From assembly GCF_014647975.1 (NCBI RefSeq), contig NZ_BMQF01000012.1, positions 186,001 to 250,000 on the forward strand: a DNA stretch of 64,000 nt, in the 5' to 3' direction. The number at the start of each line of letters is the position of its first letter. Within the stretch, counting starts at the first letter, position 1. Shown here piece by piece: positions 16,893 through 25,300 of this stretch. The translations under genes were made by a program, and so were the position numbers. The notes beneath the pieces are model-generated. The model worked only from the letters and a program-made list of their open reading frames with translations, was not told the DNA's origin and did no database searches. The DNA is from Streptomyces fumigatiscleroticus. GTDB lineage: Bacteria > Actinomycetota > Actinomycetes > Streptomycetales > Streptomycetaceae.

Positions 16893-18506
16893 GTGTCCGA
16901 GGAACCCGGCCATGAGCGTGTGATCTCCGGCCGCTACCGGCTGCTGGCCCCGCTCGGCGAGGGCGGCATGGGCACCGTGTGGCGGGCCCGCGACGAGGTG
17001 CTGCACCGCGAGGTGGCGGTCAAGGAGGTACGCGCGCCCGCCGGGCTGCCGGCGCCGGACGTGGAACGCATGTACACCCGGCTGGAGCGCGAGGCCTGGG
17101 CCGCCGCCCGGGTCGCCCACCCCAACGTGGTCACGGTGTACGACGTGGCCATGGAGGACGGCCGGCCGTGGATCGTCATGGAGCTGGTCCGGGGCCTGTC
17201 GCTGGCCGATGTCCTGGAGGCCGAGGGACCGCTGCCGCCGAGCCGGGCCGCGCACATCGGTGCCGAGGTACTCGCCGCGCTGCGGGCCGCACACGGGGCG
17301 GGGGTGCTCCACCGGGACGTGAAGCCCGCCAACGTGCTGCTGGCCAACGACGGCCGGGTGGTGCTCACCGACTTCGGCATCGCCACGGTGGAGGGCAGCC
17401 CCGCGCTCACCCTGACCGGCGAGGTCATCGGCTCCCCCGAGTTCCTCGCCCCGGAGCGGGCGCTGGGGCGGACACCGGGCCCCGAGTCCGATCTGTGGTC
17501 GCTGGGCGTGCTGCTGTACGCGGCGGTCGAGGGCATCTCCCCCTTCCGTCAGAACACCCCGCTGAGCACGTTGCGGGCGATCGTGGACGAGGAGCTGCCG
17601 CCGCCACGCCGGGCCGGTGCGCTCGCCCCCGTCATCGAGGGGCTGCTGCGCAAGGATCCGGCCCGGCGGCTGCCGGCCGAGCGGGCGGAGCGGGACCTGC
17701 GCCTGATCGGCGCGGGCGGCTCCCCGCGCGCGGACACCCTCCCGGCGGCCGCGTACACGCCGACGGTCACGGCCCGCCCGGGGCCCACGGCGCCCGCGCC
17801 CGCGCCGGTGCCGCCCGCCGCGACCGCGACCGCGACGGCGACCCGGCCGCCGCGCGACCGCCGTACGGCCGTCGTCCTGATCGCCGGTCTGGCCGCCCTC
17901 GCGCTGGCGCTGGCCGGGCTGACGTACGCGCTGCTCAACGGGGGTGACGGGGGCAGCGACGGGAACAGCGCCGAGGACGGCCGCGGCGCCGGGGCCACTT
18001 CGCACACCCCCGGCCGGACGGAGGGCACCGGGAACGGCACGGCCCCGTCCTCGGCCACGTCCTCCGCCGAACCGGGCGGCGGCACGGCGTCGGACTCCAC
18101 ACCTGCGCAGTCGGTGAAGGTGACCGTGGCGGGGCAGCGCACGGAGTACTCCGGGTCCTGTCCGCCGCCGGACGAGGAGGCGCCGGCCTTCACGGCGACC
18201 TTCACGGTGGGCCGGCTGCCCGCGCAGGTGCGCTACCGCTGGGTCACCGAGGACCGCTCGGTCTCCGACCCCGGCTGGAAGACCCTGTCCTTCCCCGAGG
18301 GCGGTGGCCGCTCCCGGCAGGACACGGTGATCGTGACGACGTACGACGACAGCGGAACGTTCGAGAACACGATCGGCGTCGAGGTCGACTCCCCGGTGCG
18401 CACCAGCTCCGACACGGTGCCGTTCTCGGTGACGTGCGAGCGGGAGACCCCGTCGGGCGGGGCCTCCCCCTCCTCACCGTCTCCTTCCGCTTCGGCCTCT
18501 CCCTAG
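16893..18506 (+). CDS. Membrane Ser/Thr protein kinase (PknB-type)
   Basis: Hanks-type kinase of 537 residues. The cytoplasmic kinase domain (14-275) has the glycine loop GEGGMGTVW, Lys44 in AVKEV, catalytic HRDVKPANVLL and DFG, and SPEFLAPE in the activation segment. A Pro/Ala-rich juxtamembrane linker leads to one helix (about 330-350), then a Ser/Gly linker and a C-terminal extracellular domain (405-515) that is not PASTA; it ends in a Ser/Pro tail. GTG at 16893 follows GGGGGG. It is monocistronic, convergent with the lipase gene 13 bp away. Substrates are unknown. Confidence 0.93.
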   Translation: MSEEPGHERVISGRYRLLAPLGEGGMGTVWRARDEVLHREVAVKEVRAPAGLPAPDVERMYTRLEREAWAAARVAHPNVVTVYDVAMEDGRPWIVMELVRGLSLADVLEAEGPLPPSRAAHIGAEVLAALRAAHGAGVLHRDVKPANVLLANDGRVVLTDFGIATVEGSPALTLTGEVIGSPEFLAPERALGRTPGPESDLWSLGVLLYAAVEGISPFRQNTPLSTLRAIVDEELPPPRRAGALAPVIEGLLRKDPARRLPAERAERDLRLIGAGGSPRADTLPAAAYTPTVTARPGPTAPAPAPVPPAATATATATRPPRDRRTAVVLIAGLAALALALAGLTYALLNGGDGGSDGNSAEDGRGAGATSHTPGRTEGTGNGTAPSSATSSAEPGGGTASDSTPAQSVKVTVAGQRTEYSGSCPPPDEEAPAFTATFTVGRLPAQVRYRWVTEDRSVSDPGWKTLSFPEGGGRSRQDTVIVTTYDDSGTFENTIGVEVDSPVRTSSDTVPFSVTCERETPSGGASPSSPSPSASASP

Positions 18507-18519
18507 CGGAAGCAGCCGG

Positions 18520-19326
18520 TCAGGCCGCGCTGTCCAGGACCGGCAGATAGCCGCCGGACTGCCCGGCCGCGGTCGGGTGGTAGGACTGGCCGATGCTGGT
18601 CAGGCTGAGGCTGTGCAGCCAGGCGCTGCCGGAGCAGAGCTCGTGGCCGGTGAAGGCGGACCGTACGTCGCCGAAGGTGAAGCCGTGGTCGGCGGCGCGC
18701 TTGGCGATCGCGTCGTCGAGATGGTCGGCGGCTTCGTTGATCGCCTTCCGCTTGGTCTCCGAGAGGCCGACGCAGGCCGTGCCGAGCTTGTAGAAGCGGG
18801 GGTAGCCGAGGACGACGACGTGGGCGTTGGGGGCCTTGGAGCGGATCGCGGAGTACACGGAGTCGAGCCGGCCGGGCAGCGTGTCGTCGACGTAGGCCTC
18901 GGCGGTGGCGATCCGCGACAGGCAGGCGCTGTCGGACTGGAGGACACAGGTCGTCATGACGTCGGAGAAGCCCGCGTCATTGCCGCCGACGCTGAGGGAG
19001 ACCAGGCCCGTGGCGGAGCCGAGCGGGCCGAGCTGACCGGAGAGAACATCACTCGTTCGGGCGCCCGAGCAGGCCGTGAAGTCGAACGACGAGGGTGAGT
19101 GGGCGGTGGCCCACAGGTAGGGATAGGCCTTCGTGGAGCGCTTGCAGTCGCCGCTGGTGCTGTCGTAGCTGCCCGCGCCGACCCCCGAGGAGTAGGAGTC
19201 GCCGAGGGCCACATAGCCGCCGGACGCGGCCGGTTGGGATGCCTGCGCCGTCGCCGCTTGGGTGAGCGCGACGACGGCGGCGAGAAGGATCGAGCTCAAA
19301 GAGCCGACGATTCGGGAACGTCTCAT
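18520..19326 (-). CDS. Secreted SGNH/GDSL lipase-esterase
   Basis: 268-residue secreted hydrolase like the Streptomyces rimosus/coelicolor GDSL lipases. A signal peptide (1-30) precedes block I GDSYSSG (nucleophile Ser44), block III SVGGNDAGFSDV and the C-terminal SYHPTAAGQ carrying the catalytic His. Six Cys in the mature part fit the three disulfides of this group. It splits ester bonds in lipids outside the cell. ATG at 19326 follows GGGAGG. A vegetative-like promoter is at 19368-19396. Confidence 0.93.
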   Translation of the reverse strand: MRRSRIVGSLSSILLAAVVALTQAATAQASQPAASGGYVALGDSYSSGVGAGSYDSTSGDCKRSTKAYPYLWATAHSPSSFDFTACSGARTSDVLSGQLGPLGSATGLVSLSVGGNDAGFSDVMTTCVLQSDSACLSRIATAEAYVDDTLPGRLDSVYSAIRSKAPNAHVVVLGYPRFYKLGTACVGLSETKRKAINEAADHLDDAIAKRAADHGFTFGDVRSAFTGHELCSGSAWLHSLSLTSIGQSYHPTAAGQSGGYLPVLDSAA

Positions 19327-19367
19327 GGAACCTCCCTTTAGCAGGATCTCTGCCGCGACTGTCGTAC

Positions 19368-19396
19368 CAACTACGCGCGTCGATGGGAAGTGTCCA
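19368..19396 (-). promoter_or_regulatory. Promoter of the lipase gene
   Basis: On the minus strand TGGACA, 17 bp, TAGTTG, ending about 42 bp before the start codon. The segment GGCATGGACACTTCCCATCG recurs, by recollection, in front of other secreted-enzyme genes of Streptomyces. Confidence 0.55.
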
Positions 19397-20225
19397 TGCC
19401 AAGTTCTCCGCGGCTTCCGTGTTTGTCCTGAAGTCCCGTTCCCCCGGGGTCACTTCGGCCTCCGGGCAACGCCCGTTGAAAACCGGACGAATGCCGCCGT
19501 CCCGTCTTGACGGCCCCCGTTGGCCTGCGCGACATTGAAGCCCGGCATCCGGCGCTTCGGGGGGCAAAGTCGCCAATGCACGCCATCCACATCAAGACAG
19601 CCGCAACGGAGGGCGCCAGACGGGCGCGCCCGGTCCCGCACAGGGGCCCGGCGCCGCTGCGCGCGCCCGGCGGGGGACGTGGCGCGACCGCCGCGCCGGC
19701 CGTCACGGATCTTCGTCCGTGCACCCCGTCACCACCGTTCACGCTGCTCACCGCGGAGCCGGCCGTCGTCACCGCGCTCACGTCCCGGCCGGATCGCGTC
19801 CGGCCGGTGCCGTTGCCGCCCGTCGTCCGCGCACCGCTGCCGGACCGCTCACACGGACGAATGGGCAAACCAACAAAAAAGTGAGGCCCCGTTCCAGGTC
19901 TTGCCATAGGGGTTCAATCGTCAATACCGTCATAGATCTCACCCGCATCGGTTCGTCACCAAGCGGCTCTAGGGGAGGGCTCAAGGACCGCGACGGACCG
20001 GGGCGGGGCGCGGTAGGGGGGTGCCGTGCTCGGTGAACGCGTCAATGACCGAGTCGTGCCGCGCGGTCGGCTGCCGTTTCGCGGTACCGGCCAGCTTTGC
20101 CAGCTCACCCTGCGTAGACGGGGTTCCGTCCCGTCGTGCCGTGGGTGAGAACCCCCCTTTCGAACCGGACACGAAGCCGGGCCGCCCAGGGGCGGGCGGC
20201 CCACCGGACGAGAGGGACCAGACTC
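19397..20225. other. Long region without a supported gene; leader of the glycosyltransferase operon
   Basis: About 830 bp. Open frames exist on both strands (for example minus 19981-20172) but have no ribosome-binding site and no recognisable product. The right half is less GC-rich and holds a possible promoter TTGCCA-18 bp-TACCGT (from about 19903) followed by about 290 bp of leader with a hairpin CTCGGT/ACCGAG (20029-20053) and a compound hairpin (20104-20149). Confidence 0.5.
20104..20149 (+). promoter_or_regulatory. Compound RNA hairpin in the leader of the glycosyltransferase operon
   Basis: Outer stem CTCACCC (20104-20110) with GGGTGAG (20143-20149) encloses an inner stem GACGGG (20117-20122) with CCCGTC (20130-20135); the sequence AACCCCCCTTT follows. 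This could be an attenuator-like terminator or a structured leader, 76 bp before the start codon of the first gene. Confidence 0.45.
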
Positions 20226-21044
20226 ATGAGCTCAGTGCTGCGCCCGGCCACCACGGGCACAGATCCGTCACCGGCCGGCAGGTACCGGCCCGTCTCCTCG
20301 CACCTGGCGATCGCACCGCCGGTGAGCGTGGTGATTCCCGCCATGAACGAGGCGGAGAATCTCCCCTACGTCTTCAAGACCCTGCCCGACTGGATCCACG
20401 AGGTCGTCCTCGTGGACGGCAACTCCACCGACGACACCGTGCAGGTGGCCCGGGAGCTGTGGCCCGACGTCAAGGTCGTCGAGCAGCGCGGCAAGGGCAA
20501 GGGTGACGCGCTGATCACCGGCTTCAAGGCCTGCACCGGCGACATCATCGTGATGGTCGACGCGGACGGCTCGGCCGACGGCCAGGAGATCGTGTCGTAT
20601 GTCTCCGCCCTGGTCTCGGGCGCGGACTTCGCCAAGGGCTCCCGGTTCGCCAACGGCGGCGGCACGGACGACATGACCTTCATCCGCAAGCTCGGCAACC
20701 GGGCCCTGTGCGGGGTGGTCAACCGCAAGTTCGGCGCGCGCTACACCGACCTGTGCTACGGCTACAACGCGTTCTGGCGGCACTGCCTGGACCGGATCGA
20801 GCTCGACTGCACCGGCTTCGAGGTCGAGACCCTGATGAACATCCGGGTGGTCAAGGCCGGCCTGAAGGTGCAGGAGATCCCGAGCCACGAGTATCTGCGC
20901 ATCCACGGCACCAGCAATCTGCGGGCCGTGCGGGACGGGCTGCGGGTGCTGAGAGTGATCATGGCGGAACGTTCCAACCGCCGTGATCTGCGGCGCCGTT
21001 CGCACTCTCCGGTGCTCGGCTCGGTCCGGGGAGAGGTGTCTTGA
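20226..21044 (+). CDS. Family 2 glycosyltransferase (dolichol-phosphate-mannose-synthase-like)
   Basis: GT-A fold transferase of 272 residues. Residues 35-260 hold the nucleotide-sugar domain: VSVVIPAMNEAENLPYVF at its start, DGNSTDDT, and the metal-binding DADGSADGQE. There are no membrane helices. ATG at 20226 has GAGAGG ten bases upstream; the longer open frame lacks a site. It opens a three-gene unit with a second GT2 and a polysaccharide deacetylase; its stop overlaps the next start (TTGA). Together they look like a small surface-polysaccharide or glycolipid pathway. Donor and acceptor are unknown. Confidence 0.87.
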   Translation: MSSVLRPATTGTDPSPAGRYRPVSSHLAIAPPVSVVIPAMNEAENLPYVFKTLPDWIHEVVLVDGNSTDDTVQVARELWPDVKVVEQRGKGKGDALITGFKACTGDIIVMVDADGSADGQEIVSYVSALVSGADFAKGSRFANGGGTDDMTFIRKLGNRALCGVVNRKFGARYTDLCYGYNAFWRHCLDRIELDCTGFEVETLMNIRVVKAGLKVQEIPSHEYLRIHGTSNLRAVRDGLRVLRVIMAERSNRRDLRRRSHSPVLGSVRGEVS

Positions 21045-22051
21045 GCTCTCCCGGCATCTCCGTCGGCATCTCCGTCGTGATCTGCGCCTACACCGAGGAA
21101 CGCTGGGAGGACATCCTCGCGGCCGTCTCCTCGGTGCGGGCGCAGTCCCACCCGGCCCTGGAGACCCTGCTGGTCGTCGACCACAACGAGGCCCTGCGGG
21201 AAAGGCTGTCCAGGGAGTACAAGGAGGCCGGGGACGTGCGGGTGCTCGCCAACGCGGGCCCCCGCGGTCTGTCGGCCGGCCGCAACACCGGCATCGCGGC
21301 CTCACGCGGCGAGATCGTCGCCTTCCTCGACGACGACGCCGTGGCCGAGCGGGACTGGCTCGGGCACCTCGCCGACGGGTACGCCGACCCGCGGGTCATG
21401 GCCGTCGGCGGGCGCACCGAGCCCGTCTGGGCGTCGGGCCGCCGGCCGGCCTGGTTCCCCGAGGAGTTCGACTGGGTGGTGGGCTGCACCTACCGGGGCC
21501 TGCCGCCCGGCCGGGTCCGGGTGCGCAACGTGCTCGGCGGCAACGCCTCCTTCCGGCGCAGCGCCTTCGACGCGGCGGGCGGCTTCGCCACCGGCATCGG
21601 ACGCGACGGCGACAAACGCCCGCTGGGCTGCGAGGAGACGGAGCTGTGCATCCGGCTCAGCCGCGCCCGGCCCGACGCCGTGCTGCTCATCGACGACCGG
21701 GCGGTGATCCACCACCGGGTGCCCGGGGCGCGCGAGCACTTCGCGTACTTCCGCACCCGCACCTACGCCGAGGGCCTGTCCAAGGCGCTGGTGGCGCGCA
21801 GCGTCGGGGCCGGCAAGGGGCTGGAGTCGGAGCGCCGCTACACCTCGCGGGTGCTGCCGGCCGGGGTATTGCGCGGGCTGCGCGACGCCCTGCTGGCCCG
21901 GCCCGGCGGCGCGGGGCGGGCGGGCGCCATCGTCGTGGGCGTGCTCACGGCGGCGGGCGGCTATCTGGTGGGCAGCGTCCGGGCCCGCCGGAGCGGGACC
22001 GAGTTCTCGGTGGTCCCGGTGCCACCGGCGGAGGGGGACGCCCGTGACTGA
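21041..22051 (+). CDS. Family 2 glycosyltransferase
   Basis: 336-residue GT2 enzyme. The nucleotide-binding start is ISVVICAYTEERW (residue 10 on); NAGPRGLSAGRNTGI and FLDDDAVAERDWL (the DxD metal site) follow; ECE-type acceptor region is CEETELCIRLSRA. A C-terminal hydrophobic segment (about 300-315) may attach it to the membrane. The start is TTG at 21041, which overlaps the previous stop and has GGGGAGAGG just upstream; no ATG or GTG fits as well. It overlaps the deacetylase gene by eight bases. Confidence 0.87.
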   Translation: MSSPGISVGISVVICAYTEERWEDILAAVSSVRAQSHPALETLLVVDHNEALRERLSREYKEAGDVRVLANAGPRGLSAGRNTGIAASRGEIVAFLDDDAVAERDWLGHLADGYADPRVMAVGGRTEPVWASGRRPAWFPEEFDWVVGCTYRGLPPGRVRVRNVLGGNASFRRSAFDAAGGFATGIGRDGDKRPLGCEETELCIRLSRARPDAVLLIDDRAVIHHRVPGAREHFAYFRTRTYAEGLSKALVARSVGAGKGLESERRYTSRVLPAGVLRGLRDALLARPGGAGRAGAIVVGVLTAAGGYLVGSVRARRSGTEFSVVPVPPAEGDARD

Positions 22052-22847
22052 CCCGGCGCCCGTACCGATCCTGATGTACCACGCGGTGGCGACCGACCCG
22101 AACGACGCCACCCGGGCCCTGTCGGTGACGCCGGAGGCGTTCGCGGAGCAGATGGCGCTGGTCGCGGACCGGGGCCTGACGCCCGTGGGCACGGCCGAGC
22201 TGGCCGCCGCCTGGCGCTCCGGCCGTCCGCTGCCCGCACGGCCGGTCCTGATCACCTTCGACGACGGCTACGAGGGCGTGCACCGGCACGCCCTGCCCGT
22301 CCTCGCCAAGCACGGCTTCGCGGCCACGCTCTTCGTCTCCACGGGCTGGCTGCGGGGCCCCTACGACACCGGCGGCGCCCTGGACACCATGCTCGACTGG
22401 GACCAGGTCCGCGAACTGGCCGGCGCGGGTGTGGAGATCGGCGGGCACAGCCACACCCATCCGCAGCTCGACCAGCTGGACGACGACCGGCTGCGCTCCG
22501 AGCTGATCCTGTGCAAGGAGATCGTCTCCGACCAGCTGGGCTCCGTACCGGCCTCGTTCGCCTATCCCTACGGCTACTCCAGCCGCCGGGTGCGGCAGGC
22601 GGTGCGCGAGACGGGGTACGCGCAGGCGCTGGCCGTGGGCAACGCCCTGGCCCGCCGCCGCCAGGGGCCGTACGCCCTGCGGCGGCTGACGGTGCGCCGG
22701 AGCACGGGGCCCGAGGAGTTCGAGCGGCTTCTCCAAGGCCGGGCGATCGGCCGCGTCTTCGCCCGGGACCGCGCGCTGACCAAGGGATACGCGGTTCTCC
22801 GCCGGGCCCGGCAGGTCCGCGGGCGGGTCGTCGCCGCCCGCTCCTGA
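22044..22847 (+). CDS. Polysaccharide deacetylase (NodB-type)
   Basis: 267 residues with a carbohydrate esterase family 4 domain: PILMYHAV at the start, TFDDGY (catalytic Asp and metal Asp), GGHSHTHP (two metal His) and the later FAYPYGYSS. These remove N-acetyl groups from surface glycans. There is no signal peptide, so it may act on lipid-linked or nascent sugar in the cytoplasm, fitting its place after two glycosyltransferases in a tightly overlapping operon. GTG at 22044 lies inside the end of the previous gene. Confidence 0.88.
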   Translation: MTDPAPVPILMYHAVATDPNDATRALSVTPEAFAEQMALVADRGLTPVGTAELAAAWRSGRPLPARPVLITFDDGYEGVHRHALPVLAKHGFAATLFVSTGWLRGPYDTGGALDTMLDWDQVRELAGAGVEIGGHSHTHPQLDQLDDDRLRSELILCKEIVSDQLGSVPASFAYPYGYSSRRVRQAVRETGYAQALAVGNALARRRQGPYALRRLTVRRSTGPEEFERLLQGRAIGRVFARDRALTKGYAVLRRARQVRGRVVAARS

Positions 22848-22927
22848 CCGGGCGGGCGGAACACCGGCGCCGCGCGCGCCCGGGGAAACCGGGTGCACGC
22901 GGCGCCCCGGTGCCGGATCATGGCGGC

Positions 22928-24022
22928 ATGTCCGCGAACCCACAGGACGCACTTCCCATCCGCCTCAACGTCGACGACAGCGACTCACCCTCCGATGTCG
23001 TCGACGCGCTCTTCCTCGGCCGTTTCGCGACCGGCGAGCAGCCGTACGCGCACGCGGCCAACATCGACCGCGTGCGGTCCGGGGCGACGCTGCTGCCGCC
23101 CGGCGCCCGGGTGCTGCGCGCCGCCCGCGACGACGACCGCAGCGCGACGCTGGCCGAGGGCGACGGCTGGACGCTGCTCGTCTCCCGCTGGAGCCGGGGC
23201 GCCGACGTCACGGTGACGGCGACCAGCGCCGAGCTGGCCGAGAAGGTCCTGCGGCAGACCACGGACGGCGCGGCGGACGAGCCGGAACCACAGCCGGAGA
23301 ACGTCACCATGGGCTTCTGGTACGTCTCCCCGCGGCGCGGCCCGCACCGCACCACCCGGCAGATCTCGGCCGGCACCTGGGACGAGGTGCGGGCCAACTA
23401 CACCGCGCCGGTGGCGGACGCCATGGACCGGCTGATGAAGACCACCCCCGAGGACATCGCGGGCCGGCTGCTCCTGCTGCACGGGCCGCCCGGCACCGGC
23501 AAGACCTCGGCACTGCGCACCCTGGCCCGCTCCTGGCGCGACTGGTGCCAGGTGGACTGCGTGCTCGACCCCGAGCGGCTCTTCTCCGACGTCGGCTATC
23601 TGATGGACATCGCCATCGGCGAGGAGGACTCGGCGGGCAAGGGCCGCTGGCGGCTGCTGCTCCTGGAGGACTGCGACGAGCTGATCCGCGGCGAGGCCAA
23701 GCACACGGCGGGCCAGGCCCTCTCCCGGCTGCTGAACCTCACCGACGGCCTGCTGGGCCAGGGCCGCAACGTCCTGGTCGGGGTGACGACCAACGAGGAC
23801 CTGGAGCGGCTCCACCCGGCCGTCGTCCGCCCCGGCCGCTGTCTGGCCCGTATCGAGGTCGGGCCGCTGACGCGCGCGGAGGCGGTGCACTGGCTGGGCC
23901 GTGAGGAGGGCGTCGGCCGGGACGGCGCCACCCTCGCCGAGCTGTACGCGCTGCGTCGGGGCATCTCGCCGACGACGCTGCCGGAGCCGCGGGACGGGGC
24001 CGACGCGGGGCTGTACCTGTAG
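22928..24022 (+). CDS. AAA ATPase with DUF5925 N-terminal domain
   Basis: 364 residues. The N-terminal half (1-170) matches the DUF5925 domain typical of actinomycetes; the C-terminal half is an AAA module with Walker A GPPGTGKTS (about residue 190), Walker B RLLLLEDCDE and a candidate arginine finger in VVRPGRCLAR. The lid domain is short and ends GADAGLYL. AAA proteins of this form remodel proteins, but no substrate is known. ATG at 22928 has only a weak upstream site. It stands alone between the polysaccharide operon and the DUF72 gene. Confidence 0.83.
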   Translation: MSANPQDALPIRLNVDDSDSPSDVVDALFLGRFATGEQPYAHAANIDRVRSGATLLPPGARVLRAARDDDRSATLAEGDGWTLLVSRWSRGADVTVTATSAELAEKVLRQTTDGAADEPEPQPENVTMGFWYVSPRRGPHRTTRQISAGTWDEVRANYTAPVADAMDRLMKTTPEDIAGRLLLLHGPPGTGKTSALRTLARSWRDWCQVDCVLDPERLFSDVGYLMDIAIGEEDSAGKGRWRLLLLEDCDELIRGEAKHTAGQALSRLLNLTDGLLGQGRNVLVGVTTNEDLERLHPAVVRPGRCLARIEVGPLTRAEAVHWLGREEGVGRDGATLAELYALRRGISPTTLPEPRDGADAGLYL

Positions 24023-24058
24023 CGGGCCGGTCCGCCGGGCCGGTGCTTTGATGGACGT

Positions 24059-24850
24059 ATGACCCTGTATGTCGGGACGTCGGGGTGGCAGTACAAGGAC
24101 TGGCGGGGCGTGCTGTACCCGGACGGGTGTCCCGTACGGCTGTGGCTGGAGGAGTACGCGGCGCGGTTCGCCACCGTGGAGAGCAATGCCGCCTTCTACC
24201 GGCTGCCGGCCCGGGAGACCTTCGAGGCCTGGCGGGAGCGGACCCCGCCGGGCTTCGTCGTCGCGGTCAAGGCCAGCCGGTTCCTGACCCACGTCAAGCG
24301 GCTGCGGGAGCCGGAGGAGCCGGTGGAGCGGCTGCTGGGCCGGGCCGCCGGACTGGGCGACCGGCTCGGCCCGGTGCTGCTCCAGCTGCCGCCCACGCTC
24401 CGCGCCGACCCCGGCCTGCTGGACGCCTGCCTGGCCTGCTTCCCGCCCGGTGTCCGGGTCGCCGTCGAGCCCCGGCACGAGTCCTGGTGGACCCCGGCGA
24501 CCCGCGAGGTGCTCGTGGCCCGGGGCGCCGCCCTGTGCTGGGCCGACGTCCTGTCCCGCCCGGTGACACCGCTGTGGCCCACCACCGGCTGGGGCTACGT
24601 CCGCTTCCACCAGGGCCGCGCCCTGCCCTGGCCGCACTACGGCCGGCGGGCCCTGACGACCTGGGCCCACCGCATCGCCGCGGCCTGGCCCGCCGACGCG
24701 GACGTCTACGCGTACTTCAACAACGACCCCGGCGCGGCGGCGGTGGGCGACGCGGCCCTCTTCGCGGCAGCGGCACGGGCGGCGGGCCTGGAAGCGCCCC
24801 TGAAGGGGCGCGGGGAACTGCGCGACCAGCCCCGACGGACCCGCAGGTGA
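24059..24850 (+). CDS. DUF72 (YecE-like) protein
   Basis: 263-residue protein of the DUF72/YecE family, a TIM-barrel-like fold of unknown activity. Diagnostic parts are YVGTSGWQYKDWRGVLYP at the start, FATVESNAAFYRLP, FVVAVKASRFLTHVKRL, VAVEPRHESWW and DVYAYFNNDP near the end. The last 17 or so residues (PLKGRGELRDQPRRTRR) are encoded by a copy of a dispersed repeat and are probably an accidental addition to the family core. It converges on a GntR gene nine bases away. Confidence 0.88.
   Translation: MTLYVGTSGWQYKDWRGVLYPDGCPVRLWLEEYAARFATVESNAAFYRLPARETFEAWRERTPPGFVVAVKASRFLTHVKRLREPEEPVERLLGRAAGLGDRLGPVLLQLPPTLRADPGLLDACLACFPPGVRVAVEPRHESWWTPATREVLVARGAALCWADVLSRPVTPLWPTTGWGYVRFHQGRALPWPHYGRRALTTWAHRIAAAWPADADVYAYFNNDPGAAAVGDAALFAAAARAAGLEAPLKGRGELRDQPRRTRR
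24794..24846. repeat. Dispersed Streptomyces hairpin repeat, copy 2 (overlaps gene end)
   Basis: Begins with the perfect hairpin GCGCCCC-TGAA-GGGGCGC (24794-24811), continues CGGGGAACTGCGCGACCAGC and ends GACGGACCCGCAG. This element is, by recollection, one of the commonest intergenic repeats of Streptomyces. Here it supplies the C-terminal codons of the DUF72 gene, at a convergent junction. Confidence 0.75.
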
Positions 24851-24859
24851 GTACGGCGC

Positions 24860-25228
24860 TCACCCCCCGTACGCCGCCCGCAGGGCATCCCGCACGGCGG
24901 CCAGCGCCGCGTCCTCCGCCAGCCCCAGCCGCCGGACCCGCTCGGCATAGGCCCGGGCGGCCCCCGCGGCCTCCCGCTCCGCGGCCGAGCCCGCGGCGGC
25001 GACATACGTGCCGTGGCGTCCCCGCGTCTCGATCACCCCGTCCGCCTCCAGCGCCCGGTAGGCCTTGGCGACCGTGTTCGCGGCGAGCCCGAGCGACTCG
25101 GCCAGCCCCCGCACGGTGGGCAGCCGGTAGCCCACCGGCAGCGCCCCCGACCGCGCCTGCCCGGAGATCTGCGCCCGCACCTGCTCGTACGGCGGGGCGC
25201 TGTCATCAATGTGGATCTTCAAGGTCAC
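24860..25228 (-). CDS. Short GntR-family regulator (YtrA type)
   Basis: 122-residue regulator: a GntR winged helix (1-75; PPYEQVRAQISGQARSG, ANTVAKAYRALEADGVIETR) with only a short helical tail, as in the YtrA subfamily, which usually governs membrane transport genes. GTG at 25228 is the natural start; GACAAT lies six bases upstream, so the mRNA is probably leaderless. It is divergent from a GNAT acetyltransferase gene, the only adjacent candidate target. Confidence 0.87.
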   Translation of the reverse strand: MTLKIHIDDSAPPYEQVRAQISGQARSGALPVGYRLPTVRGLAESLGLAANTVAKAYRALEADGVIETRGRHGTYVAAAGSAAEREAAGAARAYAERVRRLGLAEDAALAAVRDALRAAYGG

Positions 25229-25300
25229 GGGCCGATTGTCCCGTACCCACGGCGGAAAATGAGAGGCGTCCCGGCGGGTCCCCCACGTAGCGTGCGCCCA

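Noticed and set aside
19507..19884. 125-codon plus-strand frame between lipase and glycosyltransferase
   Set aside because: Low-complexity Arg/Pro/Ala product, no start signal; probably chance openness of GC-rich DNA.
19981..20172. 63-codon minus-strand frame in the glycosyltransferase leader with protein-like composition
   Set aside because: No ribosome-binding site before its GTG, mixed third positions, no recognisable family, and it runs antisense to the operon leader with its hairpins.
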